64,000 nt of DNA from AC-37 sp036389295 (GTDB lineage Bacteria > Actinomycetota > Thermoleophilia > Solirubrobacterales > Thermoleophilaceae): NCBI GenBank assembly GCA_036389295.1, contig DASVQB010000059.1:36588-100587 (forward strand). Direction: 5' to 3'. Each line of letters begins with the position of its first letter. Position 1 is the first letter of the stretch. Below, piece by piece: positions 24,852 to 31,301 of the stretch. The notes below the pieces were generated by a model. That model saw only the letters and a list, made by a program, of their open reading frames with translations. It was not told the origin of the DNA and did no database searches. A program made the translations under genes and the position numbers.

Positions 24852-24950
24852 GCGAGCCCGGGATCCTACGCTCCTCCGCCCCGTCGCGCAGCGGGGCGTG
24901 AGCCGTCTCGCCCTCGAGATACGCGTTGAGCACTCTGTAATAATCGGCCG

Positions 24951-26813
24951 ATGCCGCCGCGCAGGGGGGCGGGATGGACGTTGGGCGCCTGGGCGCTCGC
25001 GATGGTGCTTGCGCCGAGCGCTCTCGCCGCGCCCGCGCCGCAGCCGGAGCCGGACACCGCCGTCGAGCTGCTTCCGCGGCCGTGCGCGTACGAGGGCGGC
25101 GACCCCGTCGAGAAGGCCACCTACAAGCGGGAGGGGTGGAGCGGGCCCGAGTACGTGCGCTACCCGGGCGCCTGCGAGCGGCTCCGGTTCGCGCAGGGGC
25201 CGATCGCGATCAAGCCCGGCCAGAACGACGTGCTGGCCGAGCCGATCGCGATCCAGAAGCCGCTCCGGGACGGTTACGTCACCCGCATGAGGCCGAACCT
25301 CGTGCGCGCGGACGGCTCGGTGCCGCCGCTCGAGGACCTGCACCTCCACCACATGGGGATCGTCTCGGAGCCGAACTACGGGACCGACTCGCCCTATCCC
25401 GGGATCGGGCTGCCGTTCTTCGCCGCCGGCGAGGAGAAGACGATCGCGTTGTTCCCCCGCGGCTACGGGTTGGCGATCAAGGGCACCGACCAGTGGGCCA
25501 TGCTCTACATGGTCCACTCGGCGATCAGCAGGACGGTCGAGGTGTACATCACCTACGACATCGACTTCGTCCCCCAGGAGAAGGCGGAGGCGATCGGGCT
25601 GAGGCGCGTCCACCCGCTCTGGCTCGACGTGCGCCCGCAGGACATCGCCTACCCGGTGTTCAACGTCCAGCGCGCCTTCGGCGGCGCGGACGGGCGGTGC
25701 ACGTGGCCGCGCGAGAAGTGCGCGTCATTCGACCCGTGGGGGAGGGACTTCATCGGGCAGGGCGAGCCCGGCAACGGGAAGGGAGCCGACGTGCAGCTGC
25801 CGGCTCGCGGCGAGCGGCTCGGGCCGATCGAGAGCTTCACCGGCGGCACGCTCGTCGGGATGGGCGGGCACCTCCACCCGGGCGGCGTCCAGAACGAGGT
25901 CGACCTCGTCCGTCCGGGTCGCTCCGAGCTCGTGCGGCGCAAGCGCGGCCGCGACCGGGGCAGGCTGGTCCGGCGCCCGAGGGAGAGGGTGCGGATCTAC
26001 ACGGGCCGAGCCACCTACTGGGACCGCAGGGACACGAGGAAGCCGGGCGGGCCGCCGACGTCCTGGGACTTCTCGATGACGTTCAACACGCTGCCCCAGT
26101 GGGGGGTGCGAGTCGAGCCGGGCGACGTGCTGCGGGTCAACGCTACGTACGACACCAGGTACCTCTCCACCTACGAGAACATGGGGACCGTGGTCGCGTG
26201 GATCGCGCCCGACGACGCCAACGACAGGCCCACGGCGCCCGGGGTCGATCCGTTCAAGGCGGTGCTCGACCGCTCCACCGGCTGCCGCTCGCGGGGGCTG
26301 CGCGCCCGCCGGCGGAGCCTGTGCGACACGGGACCCCCCACGCACGGGCACCTGAAGGAGAGCGACAACCGCGGCGGCCCGGAGGGCAAGTGGGGAGACG
26401 TGCGCAGCGGCTCCCCGACGGACCGGGTCGACATCGTGGACTTCCTGTACGCGCCGGGCGACTTCTCGACGATCTCGATGACCGGCCTGCCGACGGTCAA
26501 GCTCGGCACCTCCCTCCAGTTCACCAACGAGGACGCGCACTCGATCTTCCACACGGTCACCTCGTGCGACTTCCCCTGCACGGGCCCGACCGGCACGTCC
26601 TACCCCCTGTCCGCGGGGAGGACGAGCAGCGGCCGGTCGCTCGACTTCGACTCGTCGGAGCTCGGCTTCGGAAGCCCCTTCGGGCCGGCCAGGCAGGCGG
26701 CTGCGTGGAGCCTCGGCGTGAGCCCCGAGCAGGACTTCCGGCCGGGCGAGGTCGTCACGTACTTCTGCCGCGTCCACCCCTCGATGCGGGGGGCGTTCGA
26801 GGTCACCGAGTGA
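24951..26813 (+). CDS. Secreted copper protein: PHM-like N-terminal region plus plastocyanin-like C-terminal domain
   Basis: A 620-residue exported protein with a signal peptide ending near SALAAPAP. The first about 400 residues contain LEDLHLHHMGIV and, further on, LVGMGGHLHPGGVQNEVDL, an HH plus HxH arrangement reminiscent of the two copper sites of peptidylglycine/dopamine monooxygenase-like proteins. The family match is inference. The C-terminal about 140 residues are a cupredoxin: NEDAHSIFHTVTSC supplies a His ligand, and TYFCRVHPSMRGAFEV the Cys-x2-His-x2-Met set of a type 1 copper site. A mononuclear oxygenase or electron-transfer role outside the cell is plausible. ATG start. The fusion of both modules in one chain is unusual. 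Confidence 0.8.
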   Translation: MPPRRGAGWTLGAWALAMVLAPSALAAPAPQPEPDTAVELLPRPCAYEGGDPVEKATYKREGWSGPEYVRYPGACERLRFAQGPIAIKPGQNDVLAEPIAIQKPLRDGYVTRMRPNLVRADGSVPPLEDLHLHHMGIVSEPNYGTDSPYPGIGLPFFAAGEEKTIALFPRGYGLAIKGTDQWAMLYMVHSAISRTVEVYITYDIDFVPQEKAEAIGLRRVHPLWLDVRPQDIAYPVFNVQRAFGGADGRCTWPREKCASFDPWGRDFIGQGEPGNGKGADVQLPARGERLGPIESFTGGTLVGMGGHLHPGGVQNEVDLVRPGRSELVRRKRGRDRGRLVRRPRERVRIYTGRATYWDRRDTRKPGGPPTSWDFSMTFNTLPQWGVRVEPGDVLRVNATYDTRYLSTYENMGTVVAWIAPDDANDRPTAPGVDPFKAVLDRSTGCRSRGLRARRRSLCDTGPPTHGHLKESDNRGGPEGKWGDVRSGSPTDRVDIVDFLYAPGDFSTISMTGLPTVKLGTSLQFTNEDAHSIFHTVTSCDFPCTGPTGTSYPLSAGRTSSGRSLDFDSSELGFGSPFGPARQAAAWSLGVSPEQDFRPGEVVTYFCRVHPSMRGAFEVTE

Positions 26814-26858
26814 CGCTCGGGGCCGCGTAGGGAAGCGGCGAGCGGCCGCGCCGGCGCG

Positions 26859-27371
26859 CTACGCCGCGATCGCGGACAGCTCGGCGGCGACGGCGTCGAG
26901 GTCGCCGCTCGTGCGCGCGCCGAGCACGCGCTCGAGCTCGCCCTCCAAGCCGGCGAGCGACAGGCGGTCGGCCACGTACAGGCGCGAGAGCGCGGCCATG
27001 AGCGCGACGGCGTCGTCGTGCGCCGCGGGGTCCGTCTCGCTCCGCGGCTCGCAGCCCGGCGGGCCGCCCGGCCAGCGGGGCGGCGCGTGGCCGTCGGCCG
27101 CGACCCTGGCCAGGTCCGCGCCCGTGACCTCGAGCTGGACCACCTGCTTGTAGATCGCCTTCACCTCCGGAGCGTCGACGAACACCCGCCGGCCGCGGAA
27201 GTCGACCACGAGGCCGTCGAAGAGCCTGTCCTCCGTGACCCGCGGCTCGACCACCCTGCCGATCGACCAGCCGTACAGGTCGTAGACGCGGTCGCCGCGG
27301 GCCACGGTCAGGTAGGAGGCCGGGTGGTCGAGCTGCTCGTCGACGATGTGGCGGGCGGTCGAGTTGGACAT
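26859..27371 (-). CDS. PRC-barrel-like / DUF1707-like two-domain protein
   Basis: A 170-residue cytosolic protein. Residues about 22-85 (ARGDRVYDLYGWSIGRVVEPR, then LVVDFRGRRVFVDAPEVKAIY) look like a PRC-barrel, a small beta-barrel that often binds RNA or photosynthetic/ribosomal partners. Residues about 128-168 (LSRLYVADRLSLAGLEGELERVLGARTSGDL) match the short DUF1707 helix pair, the SHOCT-like module usually found at the start of actinobacterial membrane proteins. Here it is at the C-terminus with no membrane segment. ATG start. Both calls rest on pattern only. Convergent with the copper protein gene, 45 bases apart. Confidence 0.7.
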   Translation of the reverse strand: MSNSTARHIVDEQLDHPASYLTVARGDRVYDLYGWSIGRVVEPRVTEDRLFDGLVVDFRGRRVFVDAPEVKAIYKQVVQLEVTGADLARVAADGHAPPRWPGGPPGCEPRSETDPAAHDDAVALMAALSRLYVADRLSLAGLEGELERVLGARTSGDLDAVAAELSAIAA

Positions 27372-27494
27372 GGCGGTCTGGACGTCTGGTGCGGTCGCGC
27401 CACCTCTACATCGGCAGGAGGCGCGAACTCCTTCGGCCCCGGCGGACTCGCCACGCGCGCTGGACCTGGCTCGATGCGGCCCGAGTGGGAGGCG

Positions 27495-27953
27495 TCAGAC
27501 GGGGTTCGGCTCGATCCCGTCGTCGATGATCACGGGGGCGCGCGAGTGGAAGAAGGTCGCCTGCTGCGCGAGGTTCGGCGTGTCCTCCGGCAGGATGAAG
27601 AGCTGGAAGTCGCGGTGGGCGATGAAGTGGTCGCGGAGGTTGAACGAGCGGAACGACACGCCGTTCGGGTCCGCCAGCCCCCGCTCGAAGAAGAAGGACG
27701 AGTCCCGTGCGAAGAGCTGGTCGCCGCTGCCGGCCGGCTCCTCGAGCCTGATCCGGAAGTCGCGGTGCCGCAGGAACCGTCGCGGGAAGTTCTTCGACCG
27801 CAGCGAGACCAGTCCCTGCTGACCCCGCCGCACGAACGAGAACGAGAAGTCGTCCACGATCCGGTCCTTCGTCGTCAGGTCGCCCAGGAACGCGCGGTGC
27901 CGGATGAAGTGCCCGCGCGGGGCGATCGCCTCGAACTGGAAGAAGTCCGCCAC
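27495..27953 (-). CDS. AbfB/CBM42-like beta-trefoil protein
   Basis: About 152 residues made of repeated beta-trefoil units of the arabinofuranosidase-B (CBM42) type: LVSLRSKNFPRRFLRHRDFRIRL, VSFRSFNLRDHFIAHRDFQLFI and a degenerate first copy FEAIAPRGHFIRHRAFLGDL. The conserved pattern is (V/F)S-(F/L)-R-S-x-N-(F/L)-x-(D/R)-x-(F/Y)-(L/I)-x-H-R-x-F. Such domains bind arabinose side chains or other sugars. No catalytic domain and no signal peptide are present, so it is an orphan lectin-like protein. GTG start inferred. No clear ribosome-binding site, and other starts upstream would overlap the AtuA gene. Confidence 0.7.
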   Translation of the reverse strand: MADFFQFEAIAPRGHFIRHRAFLGDLTTKDRIVDDFSFSFVRRGQQGLVSLRSKNFPRRFLRHRDFRIRLEEPAGSGDQLFARDSSFFFERGLADPNGVSFRSFNLRDHFIAHRDFQLFILPEDTPNLAQQATFFHSRAPVIIDDGIEPNPV

Positions 27954-28018
27954 GCGAGCTGGGATGTTGGCACACCCGCCGCGCCGCGCGCCGGCGGGCC
28001 GGGGCCCGGGCGGCCGTG

Positions 28019-29818
28019 TCACGACCGCGGCTCGACCAGTCCCTCCCGCACCCACGCGCCGGGCACCTCGATCGGGAGGTCGAGCAGGATCGCGCCGTAG
28101 GTCTTGCCCTGGGGGTCGAAGCGGAGCGACGAGGTGCCGCCGGCGCCGCCGAGGACGTCCTCGAGCACGACGTTGATCGCGTCGAGCCCGGGCATCGCGT
28201 AGCGCCGGACCGGTCCCTCGAGCCAGCGCGCGAAGACGTCCGCGACCCGCGCCGCGGTCACCTGCTCGCGGATGAAGCCTGCGAGCTCCGGCCGGCGCGC
28301 GATCACGCCGACGTTCGCGTCGTTCCCCTTGTCGCCCGACCGCGCGTACGCGAGCCGGCGCAGCGGCACGACGACGGGGTCCTCAACCGGCGGCGGCTCG
28401 CCCTCCGGCAGCAGCGCCGTTTCGGGCGGAGCGCCCGGCTCGCCGGTCGCCGCGACCGGGACCGTCGCCTCGCGCCCGTCCAGCTCGACGGTCACCGGCA
28501 CGTCGGCCTTGTCGACCAGCACGTGCGCGAGGCTCACGACCGGCGCCGGCCGCGGGCGCCCCGCGAAGAGGCCCGTCATCCCCTGCGCGACCAGCCCCAT
28601 CGGCGCGACCTCCTCGGCGAGGATCCGGAGGGCCTCGCGGTCGGGATGCCGCGCGGCGAGCTTCACCACCGCCTCGCGCGCCGGGCGCTCGTCCACCGGC
28701 GGCCCGCAGGTGTCGCCGCCTCCCACGACCTCGACGGACGTCTCGGAGAACGGTGCGTGCCCGGCGTCCGCGGCGATGCGCCCGGCGCGCGCGAGGATCG
28801 CCTCGCCGGCGCGGCGAGCGCGACCCGCGGCGTCGCCGCCCGCGAACAGCGCGGTCGCCACGAGCCGGAACCCGTTGAGCCGCGTGGCCGTCGCCTTGTA
28901 CGTCGCCGTCGGCGCGCGGCCGCGGGCGCCGCTCACCCGCACGCGGTCCTCGCCCTCGCGCTCCACGCGGACGTCGCGCCAGTCGCAGACGACGTCGGGC
29001 AGCGCGTAGGCGGCGGGATCTCCGATCTCGTACAGGACCTGCTCCGCCACCGTCGCCGGCGTGACGCACCCGCCGGTGCCGGCGGGCTTCGCGATCGTCG
29101 CGCTGCCGTCCGGCCTGCACTCCGCGACCGGGTGCCCGACGTCGTCCCACCCGGGCACCTCCGCCCAGTCGGTGAACAGCCCGCCGACGCACTGGGGCCC
29201 GCACTCGACGACGTGGCCGACGAGCGACCCGGCCGACAGCCGGTCGTAGTCCGTCGGCTCCCACCCGAACTCGTGGACGAGCGGCCCGAGGACCACCGCC
29301 GAGTCGGCGCAGCGGCCGGTCACGACCACGTCCGCGCCGAGGTCGAGCGCCGTCGCGATCGGCCGCGCGCCGAGGTACGCGTTCGCGGTCAGCGGGTCCT
29401 CGGGAAGCGCGGCGCCGGTGAACATGTCGCGGGCGCCCCCCGCCCGCAGCGCGGGCACCAGCGGCAGGACGTCGTCGCCGGTGACGCACGCCACGCGCAG
29501 CGGCACGCCAGCCGCGGCGGCGGCGTCGCGCAGCGCCCGGGCGCAGCCCGGCGGGTCGAGCCCGCCCGCGTTCGTCACCACCCTGATCGAGCGTGCGTGG
29601 ATCTCGCCGAGGAGCGGCGCGAGCGCCTCGACCGCGTCGGCCACCCAGCCGCCGCCGGGGTCGCGTGCGCGCGCCCGCGCGAGGAGCGCCATCGTGATCT
29701 CGGCCAGGTGGTCGGCCACGAGGTAGTCCACGCGCGCGCCGCGCAGGAGCCGTTCGAGCGCCTGCCGCGTGTCGCCCCAGAAGCCGGCCCAGCAGCCGAT
29801 CCTGACGAGGTCGCGCAT
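28019..29818 (-). CDS. AtuA-family protein (acyclic terpene utilisation, DUF1446) with C-terminal AtuA-like domain
   Basis: A 599-residue protein. The N-terminal domain (about 1-450) has the AtuA landmarks: IGCWAGFWGDT, VDYLVADHLAEITMALLARAR, VVTNAGGLDPPGCA, ARDMFTGAALPEDPLTANAYLGA, VVVTGRCADSAVVLGPLVHEFGW and FTDWAEVPGWDDVGHPVAEC. The C-terminal about 110 residues (LRRLAYARSGDKGNDANVGVIAR) are the AtuA-like ferredoxin-fold domain. AtuA is needed for citronellol/geraniol catabolism in Pseudomonas, but no other Atu genes are visible here, so its reaction in this organism is open. ATG start. Its 5' end is divergent from the secreted protein at 29990. Confidence 0.9.
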   Translation of the reverse strand: MRDLVRIGCWAGFWGDTRQALERLLRGARVDYLVADHLAEITMALLARARARDPGGGWVADAVEALAPLLGEIHARSIRVVTNAGGLDPPGCARALRDAAAAAGVPLRVACVTGDDVLPLVPALRAGGARDMFTGAALPEDPLTANAYLGARPIATALDLGADVVVTGRCADSAVVLGPLVHEFGWEPTDYDRLSAGSLVGHVVECGPQCVGGLFTDWAEVPGWDDVGHPVAECRPDGSATIAKPAGTGGCVTPATVAEQVLYEIGDPAAYALPDVVCDWRDVRVEREGEDRVRVSGARGRAPTATYKATATRLNGFRLVATALFAGGDAAGRARRAGEAILARAGRIAADAGHAPFSETSVEVVGGGDTCGPPVDERPAREAVVKLAARHPDREALRILAEEVAPMGLVAQGMTGLFAGRPRPAPVVSLAHVLVDKADVPVTVELDGREATVPVAATGEPGAPPETALLPEGEPPPVEDPVVVPLRRLAYARSGDKGNDANVGVIARRPELAGFIREQVTAARVADVFARWLEGPVRRYAMPGLDAINVVLEDVLGGAGGTSSLRFDPQGKTYGAILLDLPIEVPGAWVREGLVEPRS

Positions 29819-29914
29819 CGCGGCGGACGCTATCCGCTGCCCGCCCGCCGCGACGGCGGTGTGCCCGGTCGCCACCGCGACGCGCCGACCGCCCACCCGA
29901 TCGGGGGGCGCTCC

Positions 29915-29942
29915 TTGACAGCCGGCGCGTCGCGGGTACGCT
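29915..29942 (+). promoter_or_regulatory. Sigma70-like promoter for the His/Cys-rich secreted gene
   Basis: TTGACA (29915-29920), a 16-base spacer and TACGCT (29937-29942) match a housekeeping promoter and lie 47 bases before the TTG start at 29990. It is the clearest promoter in the window. Confidence 0.6.
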
Positions 29943-29989
29943 GCGGCGCTCAGGCAGGTAGGGGGACCGAGCCGCAGGGGGGCTGACCG

Positions 29990-30796
29990 TTGGCAGTACG
30001 CCGTCGTTCGTGCACGACTCTCGTGACGCTGGTCGCAGCGTTCTGCTGCCTCTCGGCGCTCCAGCCGGCGGCCAGCTCCGCCCACAACTCGAACTGGTGC
30101 GGGCACGGCTACCACATCGGGGTCCACTGGGCTCTGTACTACGAGTACGGCTTCAACGTCTGGGTCGACATCGCGGGCCCCGGACGGACGCGCTTCCACT
30201 ACCACGGCATCTCGCACTACTACCGGCGAAGCGGCTCGAGCACGTTCCAGTACCGCCACGGCGGCAACGAGCTGTGCGGGGTCTGCAAGCGCTGCTCGAT
30301 CGCGCGCTCGGCGCTCCAGGAGAACGAGGAGGACTACGACCTCGGCGACTACCCGGCGACGAACGTCCCGCCGCCCGACATCCCCGACGGCCTGGACGCG
30401 CTGGACATGAGCGACCCTGCGTACTGGTGCAGGCGCTTCGCGCCGGGGACCGCCCCCAACGACTGCAGCGCCTACGAGTGGTGCAAGGACAACCTGCCCG
30501 ACCGGTGTCCTCCCGACAGGGCGTCCGACGCCGGGCTCCCGGTGCGCGACTCGGACCCGCGCGGGAGCGTGGCTCGCCTGCGAGCGGCGGGATACGACCC
30601 CGAGGTCGTGCGGCTCGCGCCCACCGAGGCGGGGGGCATGTCCTCGACGCGGGTGGCCACGCCGCCGAGGGAGGGCTGTGTCGTGAGCGTCATCGCGCGG
30701 GACGGCGCCGGACTCGAGCCCGGCCGGGTGCCGCGGGCCCTGACGGTCGAGGTCGCCAGCCGCAGCGTGGCGCAGAGCCTCGACCACGGCTGCTGA
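29990..30796 (+). CDS. Secreted His/Cys/Tyr-rich hypothetical protein
   Basis: A 268-residue protein from a TTG start with GCAGGGGGG upstream and a sigma70-like promoter before it. Signal peptide about 1-31. The mature N-terminal half is dense in His, Tyr, Trp and Cys (WCGHGYHIGVHWALYYEYGF, RFHYHGISHYYRRS, ELCGVCKRCSIARSALQ), with a CxxCxxC motif. This suggests metal binding or cross-linked structure. A second Cys-rich block (YWCRRFAPGTAPNDC, YEWCKDNLPDRC) follows, and the C-terminus is more ordinary. I do not know the family. A stem-loop after the stop suggests it is a monocistronic unit. Confidence 0.72.
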   Translation: MAVRRRSCTTLVTLVAAFCCLSALQPAASSAHNSNWCGHGYHIGVHWALYYEYGFNVWVDIAGPGRTRFHYHGISHYYRRSGSSTFQYRHGGNELCGVCKRCSIARSALQENEEDYDLGDYPATNVPPPDIPDGLDALDMSDPAYWCRRFAPGTAPNDCSAYEWCKDNLPDRCPPDRASDAGLPVRDSDPRGSVARLRAAGYDPEVVRLAPTEAGGMSSTRVATPPREGCVVSVIARDGAGLEPGRVPRALTVEVASRSVAQSLDHGC

Positions 30797-30816
30797 GCCG
30801 GGGCGCACCGCGGGGT

Positions 30817-30844
30817 CGAGGCGCGATACGGCAGCCGCGCCTCG
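30817..30844 (+). terminator. Hairpin terminator after the His/Cys-rich secreted gene
   Basis: CGAGGCGCG and CGCGCCTCG form a perfect 9-bp stem around a 10-base loop, 20 bases past the TGA at 30796, followed by AAAGTA. Rho-independent-like but without a U-run. Confidence 0.6.
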
Positions 30845-30952
30845 AAAGTACGGCAATTCCGCGGTTGTACGGCGGGCCGCCGGCGCGTACCGTCCGCAGC
30901 GCAATCGAGCAGGGCCTCGGACCGAGGGGACGGGCCCGGAGAGGCAGGAGCG

Positions 30953-31246
30953 ATGGACCTCTACGTGATCGTTCGACGCAACGGCTGGGCGTCGCCGCAG
31001 GACCTCGAGGCGGCCGCAGCGCGGTCGACCGCCGAGGGCGACAAGGAGGACTCCGGCGTCCGCTGGATCCGCAGCTACGTGCTCGGCGAGGAGAGCGGCG
31101 AGGTCGGGACGATGTGCGTCTACGAGGCGGACAGCCCCGAGGCGATCCGGGCCCACGCCGACGCGGCGGACCTCCCGGTCGACGAGATCATCCCCGTGGC
31201 GGACACGGTGGTCGTCCGCTCCGACCCGGCCAAGGCCGAGGCCTGA
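30953..31246 (+). CDS. DUF4242 (nickel-binding-like) small protein
   Basis: A 97-residue protein of the DUF4242 type. It has MDLYVIVRRNGWASPQDLEAAAARSTAEG, then VRWIRSYVLGEESGEVGTMCVYEADSPEAIRAHADAADLPVDEIIPVADTVV, a ferredoxin-like alpha-beta fold with W, Y and C at the family positions. The family is widespread in actinobacteria. Structures are described as binding nickel or similar ligands, and the function is unsettled. GGCAGGAG upstream of the ATG is a good ribosome-binding site. It precedes the large LuxR-type regulator by 55 bases on the same strand, so regulator and small protein may share a transcript. Confidence 0.88.
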   Translation: MDLYVIVRRNGWASPQDLEAAAARSTAEGDKEDSGVRWIRSYVLGEESGEVGTMCVYEADSPEAIRAHADAADLPVDEIIPVADTVVVRSDPAKAEA

Positions 31247-31301
31247 TCTGCGGCCCGCCGGCGGCCGTCCGGGGCCGCCGGCGGGACCTAGACTCCCGGC
31301 C

